The notes under the pieces are model-generated. The model was not told the origin of the DNA, did no database searches, and was given only the letters and a program-made list of their open reading frames with translations. Shown one piece after another: positions 41,042-50,631 of a stretch of DNA of 64,000 nucleotides. The translations under genes were made by a program, and so were the position numbers. Source of the stretch: Streptomyces cellulosae (lineage in GTDB: Bacteria; Actinomycetota; Actinomycetes; Streptomycetales; Streptomycetaceae); contig NZ_JOEV01000017.1 in the NCBI RefSeq assembly GCF_000721105.1, forward strand, positions 62,001 to 126,000, read 5' to 3'. Position 1 is the stretch's first letter. Every line of letters begins with the position of its first letter.

Positions 41042-41242
41042 ATGAGCAGCAGCATGAGGGGCAGCAAACGGATGTGGACGGTGTTGTGCACGGTCGCGGC
41101 CGTCGTCCTGGGACCGGCCGCTGTCACGGCGTCCGCGCTCGACCAGGCCAACAAGGCACCGCTGCACCACACGGCGCGGGCCGACCAGACCCAGGCGTAC
41201 ATCCCGTCGGACCCGACCCGTCGCCGCACGACGGCGGCCTGA
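41042..41242 (+). CDS. Small secreted peptide, unknown function
   Basis: The 66-residue frame starts at ATG 41042 with GGAGG 8 nt upstream. A signal peptide (RMWTVLCTVAAVVLGPAAVT, cleavage likely after ASA) leaves a mature peptide of about 35 residues with LHHTARADQTQAYIPSD and a basic end RRRTTAA. It stops 3 bases from the convergent gene's stop. No family is recognised. Confidence 0.72.
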   Translation: MSSSMRGSKRMWTVLCTVAAVVLGPAAVTASALDQANKAPLHHTARADQTQAYIPSDPTRRRTTAA

Positions 41243-41245
41243 CGC

Positions 41246-41797
41246 CTATGCCCCTTCGCCCTTCTTGCCGCCGTCGGCCAGCCCCAGGAACCTCTCCCCG
41301 GACGGGTCGACGTCCACCCCGAGCCCGTTCATGAGGCCCGCCAGCATGACGTAGTAGCCGACCGTCGTGGTCAGCTCGACGACCTGCCGGTCGGTGAAGG
41401 CGGCACGCAGCGCGCCCAAGGTGTCCTCGGCGAGGGTGTGCCGGGACACCAGCTCGTACACGGCGGTCACGGCCGCCGACTCCGCCGCGTCGAACTGCGG
41501 GCCGCTCGCCCGTCGTTCCTCGACCGCCGTGAGCTGCTCCGGTGTCACCCCCGCGGCCAGGGCGATCGGGCGGTGCTGGACGGCCTCGTACGCGCATCCC
41601 GTACCGGCCGCCACCGCCATGATCACCAGCTCGCGCAGCCGGACCGGAAGCGTGGACGCGCCGAGCACGGCCAGGCCCAGGTCGATCGCCGGGCCCGTCA
41701 GCGGTGGGGCGTGGGAGAGCATGCGGAAGGCGTTGAGCGGCACCGGAAGCTTGGCGACGGCGTCGGCGGGACGCTCCGGATAGGGGATACGGGCCAT
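41246..41797 (-). CDS. Carboxymuconolactone decarboxylase / AhpD-like protein
   Basis: The 183-residue protein of the CMD family starts at ATG 41797 behind GAGGGG. The conserved stretch LRELVIMAVAAGTGCAYEAV, then QHRPIALAAG, is followed by DRQVVELTTTVGYYVMLAGL. Only one Cys stands at the usual CxxC position, so alkylhydroperoxidase activity is doubtful. The substrate is unknown. Its 5' flank (41798-41938) is mostly tandem repeats. Confidence 0.88.
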   Translation of the reverse strand: MARIPYPERPADAVAKLPVPLNAFRMLSHAPPLTGPAIDLGLAVLGASTLPVRLRELVIMAVAAGTGCAYEAVQHRPIALAAGVTPEQLTAVEERRASGPQFDAAESAAVTAVYELVSRHTLAEDTLGALRAAFTDRQVVELTTTVGYYVMLAGLMNGLGVDVDPSGERFLGLADGGKKGEGA

Positions 41798-41827
41798 GGA
41801 CCCCTCGCTGTGGAGGACGAGAAAGGA

Positions 41828-41919
41828 GGATGACGAAGGGGACGGATGACGAAGGGGACGGTTGACGAAGGGGACGGTTGACGAAGAGGGCGGTGACGAA
41901 GAGGGCGGTGACGAACTGG
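41828..41919. repeat. 16-bp tandem array before the CMD gene
   Basis: Units like GGATGACGAAGGGGAC start at 41828, 41844, 41860 and 41876. Shorter 15- and 13-bp versions follow from 41892. The array lies 31 to 122 bases upstream of the CMD start (minus strand), where its promoter would be expected. Confidence 0.92.
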
Positions 41920-41938
41920 TGAGCGTAGTCACTGCCTG

Positions 41939-41977
41939 GTCACTCCCGGAAGTCACTTCCCGAAGTCACTCCCGGAA
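41939..41977. repeat. 13-bp direct repeat overlapping the DUF4240 stop
   Basis: Three 13-bp units (GTCACTCCCGGAA, middle copy with two changes) at 41939-41951, 41952-41964 and 41965-41977. The third contains the stop codon of the DUF4240 gene (41966-41968). Confidence 0.92.
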
Positions 41978-42484
41978 CCGGGCCCACAGCTTGGGGTAGC
42001 GCTCCGCGAGCACCCGCTCGTTCTCGAAGTCGACGGGGGTCCCGGCCGGCTCGGAGGCCGCGGGCGGGATGCCCAGGTCGGGGGCGACGACGCCGGTGAG
42101 CTGCTCGTAGGCCTCGTCCGCGGCGTAGCCGAGGTCCTCGCCGTCGCCGTCGAGCTCCTCGTCGAAGTCGTCCAGGAGGTCGGCCAGCGAGTCCGGGTCG
42201 TGCACGGCACCCTCGTAGACCTCGCGGCCCTGGCCGATCAGCCAGCACCGGAAGAAGTCGAAGGCGTCGTCGCTCGCCCCGTCCAGCAGGACCCAGGCGG
42301 CGCCCCACAGGTCCCAGGTGTACGCGCGGTTGTAGCGGGCCTCGAAGTGACGGGCGAAGTCCAGCACCATCTCCGGGTCCAGCTGGAGCAGCCGGTCCAC
42401 GAGCAGGTCCGCCTGCTCCTCGGGGTCGCCCTCGGCGGCCTCGCGGCTGGCGTCCACCAGCTCCCAGAACTCCGTCTCGTCCAT
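41966..42484 (-). CDS. DUF4240 protein
   Basis: The 172-residue acidic protein starts MDETEFWELVDASREAA, the hallmark of DUF4240, followed by ARHFEARYNRAYTWDLWGAA and FRCWLIGQGREVYEGAV. The function is unknown; the family appears in polymorphic-toxin and immunity contexts as well as alone. The last codons FRE-TGA form the repeated 13-bp unit. ATG 42484 is given; a GTG one codon upstream is also possible. Confidence 0.88.
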   Translation of the reverse strand: MDETEFWELVDASREAAEGDPEEQADLLVDRLLQLDPEMVLDFARHFEARYNRAYTWDLWGAAWVLLDGASDDAFDFFRCWLIGQGREVYEGAVHDPDSLADLLDDFDEELDGDGEDLGYAADEAYEQLTGVVAPDLGIPPAASEPAGTPVDFENERVLAERYPKLWARFRE

Positions 42485-42540
42485 CACGGGTCCAGCATCG
42501 GCCCTGGACGGGTGGGGCGCACGTGGAGTGAGACGGATTG

Positions 42541-43515
42541 TTATGTCCCGTACAGCGCGGCCAGACGCGCCGCGTCCCGTATGAAACGCGCCCGCAGACT
42601 CTCCGGCGCCAACACCTCCACCTCCGGCCCCAGCATCGCGAGCTGACTGTGGGCGACCTCCTCGGACTCCACCGGGAGGGTCACCGTCACCCACCCCTGC
42701 CCGTCCGGCGCGCCCGCGGCCTCCAGCGCCTCACGCGCGGACGGGGCGTCGACGGCGTGCGGCAGCGCCCGCACCCCGTCCCGGGACAGCCGTACGACGG
42801 CCTCGGCGCGCAGGATGGAGCGCGCGAACTGCCCGGCCCGCTCCTCCCAGAAGCCCGGCAGGTCGAACTCCTCGTCCCGCGCGAACCGTCCCTCGCCCGT
42901 CTCCACCGCGGTGAACCGGTCGATCCGGTACACCCGGTGGGAGCCGTGCCCCGTCACCCGCGCGCACAGGTACCAGACCCCCGCCTTCAGCACCAGCCCG
43001 TACGGCTCCAGTTCACGTACGACCTCGCCCTCGCCGCGTGAGTAACGCGCGGTGATCCGCCGGTCGTCCCACACCGCGTCGGCGACGGCGGGCAGCAGCT
43101 CGGGTGTCTTGGGCTCCTTGAACCAGCTCGGCGCGTCCAGGTGGAACCGCTGCGCCGCCGTACGCGAGGCGTCCCGCACCGAAGGGAGCAGTGCCGCGGA
43201 CACCTTCAGCCGGGCCGCGGAGGCCGCGTCCTGAAGCCCCATCTCCCGCAGCGCCCCCGGCACCCCGGACAGGAACAGCGCCTCGGCCTCGCCGCGGGCC
43301 AGCCCGGTCAGCCTGGTGCGGTATCCCCCGACCAGCCGGTACCCCCCGGCCCGCCCCCGGTCGGCGTACACCGGCACGCCCGCCTCCGACAGTGCCTGCG
43401 CGTCCCGGGTGACGGTCCGCTCGGACACCTCCAGCTCCCGCGCCAGCTCGGCGGCGGTCATGGACGGCCGGGACTGGAGCAGCAGCACCATTTTGATCAG
43501 GCGGGCAGCACGCAT
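42541..43515 (-). CDS. WYL-domain transcriptional regulator
   Basis: The 324-residue protein has an N-terminal winged helix of the DeoR/HTH_11 type (MTAAELARELEVSERTVTRD) and a WYL domain (LKAGVWYLCAR) with a C-terminal extension, the usual actinobacterial layout. WYL proteins bind nucleic-acid ligands or regulate DNA-damage and metabolic genes. The target is unknown. It follows aceE on the same strand, separated by a strong terminator. Confidence 0.93.
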   Translation of the reverse strand: MRAARLIKMVLLLQSRPSMTAAELARELEVSERTVTRDAQALSEAGVPVYADRGRAGGYRLVGGYRTRLTGLARGEAEALFLSGVPGALREMGLQDAASAARLKVSAALLPSVRDASRTAAQRFHLDAPSWFKEPKTPELLPAVADAVWDDRRITARYSRGEGEVVRELEPYGLVLKAGVWYLCARVTGHGSHRVYRIDRFTAVETGEGRFARDEEFDLPGFWEERAGQFARSILRAEAVVRLSRDGVRALPHAVDAPSAREALEAAGAPDGQGWVTVTLPVESEEVAHSQLAMLGPEVEVLAPESLRARFIRDAARLAALYGT

Positions 43516-43550
43516 ACGGCCATGATGCCGGGGCCCACTGACAACGAAGG

Positions 43551-43576
43551 GGGGGCACGGCGAACGCCGTGCCCCC
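43551..43576 (-). terminator. aceE terminator
   Basis: Twelve-bp arms GGGGGCACGGCG (43551-43562) and complement (43565-43576) lie 40 bases after the aceE stop. The short AA centre means a real loop of about four bases. Confidence 0.85.
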
Positions 43577-43615
43577 TCAACACACGCTCAGCACAAGAGC
43601 GATGACCTGCAGGCC

Positions 43616-46327
43616 CTACAGGCCGTAGCGCTCCCGCGCCTCCTTCACGGCCGTCGCCTTGACCTCGCCGCGGCGGGCCAGCTGGGCCAGGGCGGCCACG
43701 ACGACCGACTGCGCGTCGACGCCGAAGTGGCGGCGGGCCGCCTCACGGGTGTCCGAGAGGCCGAAGCCGTCGGCGCCCAGCGAGGAGTAGTCCTGCTCGA
43801 CCCACTGCGCGATCTGGTCCGGGACCTGACGCATGTAGTCGGAGACCGCGAGCACCGGACCCTCGGCGCCCTGGAGCGCCCGACGGACGTACGGGATCCG
43901 CTCCTCGCCGCGCAGCAGACCCGCGTCGGCCTCCAGCGCGTCCCGGCGCAGCTCGGTCCAGGAGGTCGCGGACCACACGTCGGCGGCCACGCCCCACTCC
44001 TCGGCGAGCAGCTTCTGCGCCTCGAGCACCCAGTGGATCGCCGTGCCGGAGCCCAGCAGCTGGACGCGCGGGGCGTTGGCGACCGGGTCAAGGCCCGCCG
44101 ACTCCGCCGTGTTGAAGCGGTACAGGCCCTTGACGATGCCCTCGTCGATGCCGGGGACGGACGGCTTGGCCGGCTGCGGGACCGGCTCGTTGTAGACGGT
44201 CAGGTAGTAGAAGACGTTCTGGTCCTCACCCGGGGCCGCCTCGCCGTACATGCGGCGCAGGCCGTCCTTCACGATGGCCGCGACCTCGTACGCGAACGCC
44301 GGGTCGTACGTCAGCGCGGCCGGGTTGGTCGCCGCGATGACGGGGGAGTGGCCGTCGGCGTGCTGGAGGCCCTCACCGGTCAGGGTGGTGCGGCCGGCCG
44401 TGGCGCCGACGAGGAAGCCGCGGCCGAGCTGGTCGCCGAGCTGCCACATCTGGTCGGCCGTGCGCTGCCAGCCGAACATCGAGTAGAAGATGTAGAACGG
44501 GATCATCGCCTCGCCGTGCGTCGCGTACGACGTCGAAGCGGCGATGAAGTCGGCCATCGAACCGGCCTCGGTGATCCCCTCGTTGAGGATCTGGCCGTTC
44601 TTGGCCTCCTTGTAGTACATCAGCTGGTCGCGGTCGACCGGCTCGTACGTCTGGCCCTTGGGGGAGTAGATCCCGAGGGAGGGGAAGAGGCTCTCCATGC
44701 CGAAGGTGCGCGCCTCGTCGGGGACGATCGGCACCCAGCGCCTGCCCGTCTCCTTGTCGCGGACCAGGTCCTTGATCAGGCGGACGAAGGCCATGGTCGT
44801 GGCGACGTTCTGCGAGCCGGAGCCCTTGTCGAAGGAGGCGAAGGCCTTCTCGGAAGGGGCGGGCAGCGGCGCGAGAGCGTGCGTACGGCGGGCCGGGGCC
44901 GGACCGCCGAGGGCCGCGCGGCGCTCCTGGAGGTAGCGGACCTCGGGGGAGTCGGCGCCGGGGTGGCCGTAGGGCACGACACCGTCGACGAAGTCGCTGT
45001 CCTTGATCGGCAGGTCGAGGCGGTCGCGCATCGCCTTGAACTCGTCCACCGACAGCTTCTTCATCTGGTGGTTGGCGTTCTTCGACGCGAAGCCCTCGCC
45101 GAGGGTGTGGCCCTTGACCGTCTGGGCCAGGATCACGGTCGGCGCGCCCTTGTGCTCGACGGCCGCCTTGTACGCCGCGTACACCTTGCTCGCCTCGTGG
45201 CCACCGCGGGAGAGGTGGAAACACTCCAGGATCTTGTCGTCGCTCAGCAGCTTCGCCATCTCGACGAGGGCCGGGTCCGAGCCGAAGAAGTCCTGCCGGA
45301 TGTAGGCCGCGTCACGCGTCTGGTACGTCTGCACCTGGGCGTCCGGCACCTCGCGCAGCCGGCGGACCAGCGCGCCCGTGGTGTCGAGCTGGAACAGCTC
45401 GTCCCAGGCCGAACCCCACAGCGTCTTGACGACGTTCCAGCCCGCGCCGCGGAACTGGGCCTCCAGCTCCTGCACGATCTTGAAGTTGGCGCGGACCGGG
45501 CCGTCGAGGCGCTGCAGGTTGCAGTTGATGACGAAGGTGAGGTTGTCGAGCTCCTCGCGGGCGGCGAGCGCGAGGGCCGCCGTCGACTCGGGCTCGTCCA
45601 TCTCGCCGTCACCGAGGAACGCCCAGACGTGGGACTGGGAGACGTCCTTGATGTTGCGGTTGGTGAGGTACCGGTTGAAGCGCGCCTGGTAGATCGCGGA
45701 GAGCGGGCCGAGACCCATCGACACCGTCGGGAACTCCCACAGCCAGGGCAGCCGCCGCGGGTGCGGGTACGACGGGAGGCCGTTGCCGCCCGCCTCCTGG
45801 CGGAAGTTGTCGAGGTGCTGCTCGGTCAGCCGGCCGTCGAGGAAGGCGCGGGCGTAGATACCGGGGGAGGCGTGGCCCTGGATGTAGAGCTGGTCACCCG
45901 AGCCGGGCGACTCCTGGGAGTCCTTGCCCTTGAAGAAATGGTTGAAGCCCGTCTCGTAGAGCCAGGCCGCGGAGGCGAAGGTGGCGATGTGGCCGCCGAC
46001 GCCGTGTTTCGCGCCCCGGGTCACCATCGCGGCCGCGTTCCAGCGGTTCCACGCGGTGATCCGGGCCTCCATCTCCGCGTCACCGGGCACGCCCGGCTCG
46101 GCGGCGGTGGGGATGGTGTTGACGTAGTCCGTCTCGAGCAGCTTGGGCAGCGCGATGCCGTTGCCCTCGGCCCGCTCCAGCGTGCGCCGCATCAGGTACG
46201 CGGCACGGTGCGGCCCGGCCGCCTTGGCGACCGCGTCCAGCGAGGCCTGCCATTCGGCGGTCTCCTCAGGGTCCCGGTCCGGGAGCTGGTCGAGCGCGCT
46301 CGGCTGGATGGCGTGGGGGTCGGTCAT
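43616..46327 (-). CDS. aceE: Pyruvate dehydrogenase E1, homodimeric type
   Basis: The 903-residue enzyme decarboxylates pyruvate with thiamine diphosphate and transfers the acetyl group to lipoyl-E2. The diphosphate-binding motif GDGE is at 239-242, followed by LTFVINCNLQRLDGPV. The transketolase-like domain carries MIPFYIFYSMFGWQRTADQ. The E2 and E3 genes lie 1.1 kb upstream in a separate transcription unit. A GntR regulator gene stands just upstream on the same strand, and the 298-bp spacer holds a 17-bp palindrome. The stop is followed by a 9-bp near-repeat of the last codons (GGCCTGTAG, GGCCTGCAG). Confidence 0.97.
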   Translation of the reverse strand: MTDPHAIQPSALDQLPDRDPEETAEWQASLDAVAKAAGPHRAAYLMRRTLERAEGNGIALPKLLETDYVNTIPTAAEPGVPGDAEMEARITAWNRWNAAAMVTRGAKHGVGGHIATFASAAWLYETGFNHFFKGKDSQESPGSGDQLYIQGHASPGIYARAFLDGRLTEQHLDNFRQEAGGNGLPSYPHPRRLPWLWEFPTVSMGLGPLSAIYQARFNRYLTNRNIKDVSQSHVWAFLGDGEMDEPESTAALALAAREELDNLTFVINCNLQRLDGPVRANFKIVQELEAQFRGAGWNVVKTLWGSAWDELFQLDTTGALVRRLREVPDAQVQTYQTRDAAYIRQDFFGSDPALVEMAKLLSDDKILECFHLSRGGHEASKVYAAYKAAVEHKGAPTVILAQTVKGHTLGEGFASKNANHQMKKLSVDEFKAMRDRLDLPIKDSDFVDGVVPYGHPGADSPEVRYLQERRAALGGPAPARRTHALAPLPAPSEKAFASFDKGSGSQNVATTMAFVRLIKDLVRDKETGRRWVPIVPDEARTFGMESLFPSLGIYSPKGQTYEPVDRDQLMYYKEAKNGQILNEGITEAGSMADFIAASTSYATHGEAMIPFYIFYSMFGWQRTADQMWQLGDQLGRGFLVGATAGRTTLTGEGLQHADGHSPVIAATNPAALTYDPAFAYEVAAIVKDGLRRMYGEAAPGEDQNVFYYLTVYNEPVPQPAKPSVPGIDEGIVKGLYRFNTAESAGLDPVANAPRVQLLGSGTAIHWVLEAQKLLAEEWGVAADVWSATSWTELRRDALEADAGLLRGEERIPYVRRALQGAEGPVLAVSDYMRQVPDQIAQWVEQDYSSLGADGFGLSDTREAARRHFGVDAQSVVVAALAQLARRGEVKATAVKEARERYGL

Positions 46328-46467
46328 GTCGCCGCCTTCCTCAGTCGAAGGGGTTCCCTATGGGGTTGTCTGGGGTGCCCTTTGTCTTTGGCAGGACAGG
46401 GCTGAGACCTCGGTGCTGTGACACCTTGCGGCTTCCGCCGCGTGGTCCGTCGGTGACTGTAACTCCC

Positions 46468-46484
46468 TGATCGATGATCGATCA
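46468..46484. promoter_or_regulatory. 17-bp palindrome upstream of aceE
   Basis: TGATCGAT and ATCGATCA flank a single central G, a perfect dyad 141-157 bases before the aceE start. Its size and symmetry suit a dimeric GntR-family regulator, and such a gene lies next to it (46626-47249). A weaker dyad, TTCTCG/CGAGAA, is at 46504-46519. Confidence 0.65.
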
Positions 46485-46625
46485 AAGGGTTGAAGGGCAA
46501 AACTTCTCGATTGCGAGAAAGTCGGCACGCGGTGCCTTCGCACTGGGCACGCGGTGCCGTGTTTTCGAAAGTTTCCGCAGGTGAGCTCGGGTTCGCTGGG
46601 TTGCGGGCGCGGTGTGCCGGCCGCG

Positions 46626-47249
46626 TCAGGCGCGCGGCGCGCAGCCCAGCACGTGCGCCTTCACCAGCTCCGCGATCCTCGGGTCCCGCCTGCGGAAGGC
46701 CTGCACGAGCTCCTCGTGCTCCTCCGCGTACGACTGCTGGACCGTCCCCAGCCACCGGATGGACAGGGCCGTGAACACCTCGATGCCCAGGCCCTCCCAG
46801 GTGTGCAGCAGTACCGAGTTGCCGGCCGCGCGGACCAGTTCCCGGTGGAAGGCGACCGTGTGCCGCACCTGGCCCGTGCCGTCGGCGTCGCGGTCGGCCT
46901 CGTACAGGGCGGCGACATGCGGCTCCAGCGCCGAGCAGTCCTCCGCCAGCCTCTCCGAGGCCAGCTCCGCGGCGATCGCCTCCAGGCCGGCCCGGACCGG
47001 GTAGCTCTCCTCCAGGTCGGCCGCCGTCAGGTTCCGCACCCGTACGCCCTTGTTCGGCGCGGACTCGATCAGGCGCAGCGACTCCAGCTCGCGCAGCGCC
47101 TCCCGCACCGGGGTCTGGCTGACCTCCAGCTCGGTCGCGATCCGTCGCTCCACGATCCGCTCGCCCGGCTGCCAGCGCCCGCTGACGATCCCCTCCACGA
47201 TGTGCTCGCGGATCTGTTCGCGCAGCGAGTGGACGACGGGCGCGGTCAT
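46626..47249 (-). CDS. GntR-family regulator, FCD type
   Basis: The 207-residue protein has an N-terminal GntR winged helix (HIVEGIVSGRWQPGERIVER, then VSQTPVREALRELESLRLI) and a C-terminal all-helical FCD domain, which in relatives binds an organic acid through a metal. By position it is the likely controller of aceE, comparable to PdhR in enterobacteria. Autoregulation is possible, but I see no second copy of the palindrome before its own start. Confidence 0.93.
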   Translation of the reverse strand: MTAPVVHSLREQIREHIVEGIVSGRWQPGERIVERRIATELEVSQTPVREALRELESLRLIESAPNKGVRVRNLTAADLEESYPVRAGLEAIAAELASERLAEDCSALEPHVAALYEADRDADGTGQVRHTVAFHRELVRAAGNSVLLHTWEGLGIEVFTALSIRWLGTVQQSYAEEHEELVQAFRRRDPRIAELVKAHVLGCAPRA

Positions 47250-47420
47250 GAGGGCTCCTTAGGGAGGGGCCGCCCCTCGGCCCCGGGGGCGTGTGACGTT
47301 TAGACAATACGACCGGTTCGCTCCCTGGAAGGGGCGCGTGGGGGCGCTTTCGTGCAGGTGAGACGAGACTTACATGCTCGTTATGCCCCTTCGGCTACGG
47401 CATCGAGCCTCTGACGCAGA

Positions 47421-47451
47421 TGCCCTCGCCCGGAGATTCCGGGCGAGGGCA
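47421..47451 (-). terminator. Terminator of the lpd-sucB unit
   Basis: Perfect 14-bp arms at 47421-47434 and 47438-47451 with loop GAT, 25 bases after the sucB stop. Confidence 0.88.
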
Positions 47452-47475
47452 CCGACGTACTGCGCTGAGCGGGGT

Positions 47476-49182
47476 CTACAGGCCGAGCTCGACCTCGAAC
47501 TCGCCCGCCTCCAGGATGGCCTTGACCGCGGTCAGGTAACGGGCCGCGTCGGCGCCGTCCACCAGGCGGTGGTCGTAGGAGAGGGTCAGGTAGGTCATGT
47601 CGCGGACGCCGATGACCGTGCCCTCCTCGGTCTCGATGACCGCCGGACGCTTGACCGTGGCACCGATGCCGAGGATCGCGACCTGGCCCGGCGGCACGAT
47701 GATCGTGTCGAAGAGCGCGCCGCGCGACCCGGTGTTGGAGATGGTGAAGGTCGCTCCGGACAGCTCGTCCGGGGTGATCTTGTTGGCGCGGACCTTGCCC
47801 GCGAGCTCCGCCGTGGCCTTGGCGATACCGGCGATGTTGAGGTCGCCGGCGTGCTTGATGACCGGGGTCATCAGGCCCTTCTCCGAGTCCACCGCGATAC
47901 CGACGCTCTCGGTGTCGAAGTAGGTGATCGTGCCCTCGGCCTCGTTGATCTTGGCGTTGATGACCGGGTGGGCCTTCAGCGCCTGGGCCGCCGCCTTCAC
48001 GAAGAACGGCATCGGGGAGAGCTTGACGCCTTCGCGGGCCGCGAAGGAGTCCTTCGCCTTGGCGCGCAGCTTCATCAGGCGGGTCACGTCGACCTCGACG
48101 ACCGAGGACAGCTGGGCCTGCTCGTGCAGGGCCTTGACCATGTTGTCGCCGATGACCTTGCGGATGCGCGGCATCTTGACGGTCTGGCCACGGAGGGGAG
48201 AGGCCTCCAGGGTCGGCGCCTTCTTGGCCGGAGCGGCGGCGGCGGCCGGAGCCGGAGCGGCCGCGGCGGCCTTCGCGGCCTCGGCGGCGGCGATGACGTC
48301 CTGCTTGCGGATCCGGCCGCCGACGCCGGTGCCCTTGACGGTGGCCAGGTCGACGCCGTTCTCGGCGGCGAGCTTGCGCACCAGCGGGGTCACGTACGCG
48401 CCTTCGTCACCGGCGGGCGCGGCCGGAGCCGCGGCCGGGGTGACCGGAGCCGGGGCGGGCGCCGGAGCGGACGGGGCCGGCTCGGGAGCCGGGGCGGTCT
48501 GCTGCTGCGGGGCCGGAGCCGAGGGTGCCTGCGGGGCCGGAGCGGCCGGAGCCGCACCCGGGGCGCCGATGACGGCCAGCTTGGCGCCGACCTCGGCGGT
48601 CTCGTCCTCGCCGACCGTGATCTCGAGCAGCACACCGGAGGTGGGCGCCGGGATCTCGGTGTCGACCTTGTCCGTGGAGACCTCGAGCAGCGGCTCGTCG
48701 GCCTCGACGGAGTCGCCGACCTCCTTCAGCCACCGGGTGACGGTGCCCTCGGTGACGGACTCGCCGAGCGCGGGCAGGACGACGTCCGTGCCCTCGGCGG
48801 AGCCGCCGCCGGAAGCGGCCTCGGCGGTGGGAGCAGGGGCCGGAGCGGCCTGCTCGGTGGACGGCTGGGCGGCCGGGGCCGGCTCGGGCGCCGGAGCGGC
48901 GACCTCCTCGGCGGCCGGAGCGGGCGCGGCGGCGGGGGCCCCCGTGCCGTCGTCGATGACGGCCAGCTCGGCGCCGACCTCGACGGTCTCGTCCTCGGCG
49001 ACCTTGATGGACGCGAGGACACCGGCGGCGGGCGAGGGGATCTCGGTGTCGACCTTGTCCGTCGACACCTCGAGCAGCGGCTCGTCGGCCTCGACGCGCT
49101 CACCCTCGGCCTTCAGCCAGCGGGTGACGGTGCCCTCGGTGACGCTCTCGCCGAGCGCCGGAAGGGTTACGGAAACCGCCAT
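47476..49182 (-). CDS. sucB: Dihydrolipoamide acyltransferase E2, two lipoyl domains
   Basis: The 568-residue E2 core subunit has two lipoyl domains with lipoylated lysines K43 and K172, each in [10 protein letters not shown], joined by Ala/Pro linkers. An E1/E3-binding domain follows ([19 protein letters not shown], then GRIRKQDV), and then the catalytic domain ending in DHRLVDG with H538. It carries the family length and layout of the actinobacterial sucB product. In this group one E2 may serve both pyruvate and 2-oxoglutarate dehydrogenases, and no other E2 is in the window. It lies 60 bp after lpd. Confidence 0.93.
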   Translation of the reverse strand: MAVSVTLPALGESVTEGTVTRWLKAEGERVEADEPLLEVSTDKVDTEIPSPAAGVLASIKVAEDETVEVGAELAVIDDGTGAPAAAPAPAAEEVAAPAPEPAPAAQPSTEQAAPAPAPTAEAASGGGSAEGTDVVLPALGESVTEGTVTRWLKEVGDSVEADEPLLEVSTDKVDTEIPAPTSGVLLEITVGEDETAEVGAKLAVIGAPGAAPAAPAPQAPSAPAPQQQTAPAPEPAPSAPAPAPAPVTPAAAPAAPAGDEGAYVTPLVRKLAAENGVDLATVKGTGVGGRIRKQDVIAAAEAAKAAAAAPAPAAAAAPAKKAPTLEASPLRGQTVKMPRIRKVIGDNMVKALHEQAQLSSVVEVDVTRLMKLRAKAKDSFAAREGVKLSPMPFFVKAAAQALKAHPVINAKINEAEGTITYFDTESVGIAVDSEKGLMTPVIKHAGDLNIAGIAKATAELAGKVRANKITPDELSGATFTISNTGSRGALFDTIIVPPGQVAILGIGATVKRPAVIETEEGTVIGVRDMTYLTLSYDHRLVDGADAARYLTAVKAILEAGEFEVELGL

Positions 49183-49242
49183 GGTTTCGGTTGCTCCTTA
49201 CGAATTGCGGAAGTCTGGTTCGTCGCGGTCGTCGACCGAGGG

Positions 49243-50631
49243 TCAGTCGTGCGCGTGGAGGGGCTTGCCGGCCAGGGCCAGGTGCGCCTCGCCCATCGCC
49301 TCGTTCTGGGTCGGGTGGGCGTGGATCAGCTGCGCGACCTCGGCGGGCAGCGCCTCCCAGTTGTAGATCAGCTGGGCTTCGCCGACCTGCTCGCCCATGC
49401 GGTCGCCGACCATGTGGACGCCGACCACGGCACCGTCCTTGACCTGCACGAGCTTGATCTCGCCCGAGGTGTTGAGGATCTTGCTCCTGCCGTTGCCCGC
49501 GAGGCTGTACTTCAGAGCGACGACCTTGTCCGCGCCGTAGATCTCCTTGGCCTTGGCCTCGGTGATACCGACGGAGGCGACCTCGGGGTGGCAGTACGTC
49601 ACGCGGGGCACACCGTCGTAGTCGATCGGAACGGTCTTGAGACCGGCCAGACGCTCCGCGACCAGGATGCCCTCGGCGAAACCGACGTGCGCGAGCTGGA
49701 GCGTTGGGACGAGGTCGCCGACGGCGGAGATGGTCGGGACGTTGGTGCGCATGTACTCGTCGACCAGGACGTAGCCGCGGTCCATGGCGACGCCCTGCTC
49801 CTCGTACCCCAGACCCTGGGAGACGGGGCCGCGGCCGACGGCCACGAGCAGGACCTCGGCCTCGAACTCCTTGCCGTCGGCGAGGGTGACCTTGACACCG
49901 TCCTGGGTGTACTCGGCCTTCGAGAAGAAGGTGCCCAGGTTGAACTTGATGCCGCGCTTGCGGAACGCGCGCTCGAGAAGCTTGGAGGAGTTCTCGTCCT
50001 CGAGGGGGGCCAGGTGCTTGAGGCCCTCGATGATCGTGACGTCCGAACCGAAGGACTTCCACGCGGAGGCGAACTCGACGCCGATGACACCGCCGCCCAG
50101 GATGATCGCGGACTTCGGCACGCGGTCCAGGACGAGGGCGTGGTCGGAGGAGATGATCCGGTCGCCGTCGATCTCCAGGCCGGGCAGCGACTTCGGCACG
50201 GAGCCGGTCGCCAGCAGGACGTGGCGGCCCTGGACACGCTGGCCGCCCACGTCGACGGAGGTGGGGGAGGACAGCCGGCCCTCGCCCTCGATGTAGGTGA
50301 CCTTGCGGGAGGCGATCAGCCCCTGCAGGCCCTTGTACAGACCGGCGACGACGCCGTCCTTGTACTTGTGGACGGCCGGGATGTCGATGCCCTCGAACGT
50401 GGCCTTGACACCGAACTGCTCGCTCTCGCGGGCCTGGTCGGCGATCTCGCCCGCGTGCAGCAGGGCCTTGGTGGGGATGCACCCCCGGTGCAGGCAGGTA
50501 CCGCCGACCTTGTCCTTCTCGATCAGGGCGACGTCCAGGCCCAGCTGAGCCCCGCGCAGGGCCGCGGCGTAACCACCGCTACCACCGCCGAGGATCACTA
50601 GGTCGAAAACGGTGCTGGCGTCGTTCGCCAC
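49243..50631 (-). CDS. lpd: Dihydrolipoamide dehydrogenase E3
   Basis: The 462-residue flavoenzyme starts at GTG 50631 with GGAGG 7 nt upstream. The FAD motif GGGSGG is at 15-20, the redox disulfide C46-C51 lies in GGTCLHRGC, the NAD-binding motif is in AIILGGGVIGVEFAS, and the C-terminal catalytic His-Glu pair is in HAHPTQNEA. It reoxidises the lipoyl group of the E2 encoded next, passing electrons to NAD+. It forms an operon with sucB. Confidence 0.96.
   Translation of the reverse strand: MANDASTVFDLVILGGGSGGYAAALRGAQLGLDVALIEKDKVGGTCLHRGCIPTKALLHAGEIADQARESEQFGVKATFEGIDIPAVHKYKDGVVAGLYKGLQGLIASRKVTYIEGEGRLSSPTSVDVGGQRVQGRHVLLATGSVPKSLPGLEIDGDRIISSDHALVLDRVPKSAIILGGGVIGVEFASAWKSFGSDVTIIEGLKHLAPLEDENSSKLLERAFRKRGIKFNLGTFFSKAEYTQDGVKVTLADGKEFEAEVLLVAVGRGPVSQGLGYEEQGVAMDRGYVLVDEYMRTNVPTISAVGDLVPTLQLAHVGFAEGILVAERLAGLKTVPIDYDGVPRVTYCHPEVASVGITEAKAKEIYGADKVVALKYSLAGNGRSKILNTSGEIKLVQVKDGAVVGVHMVGDRMGEQVGEAQLIYNWEALPAEVAQLIHAHPTQNEAMGEAHLALAGKPLHAHD

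Noticed and set aside
47374..50601. 1075-codon plus-strand open frame opposite sucB and lpd
   Set aside because: Antisense to two well-supported genes; its Asp/Gly/Leu-rich repeats mirror the lipoyl-domain coding sequence.
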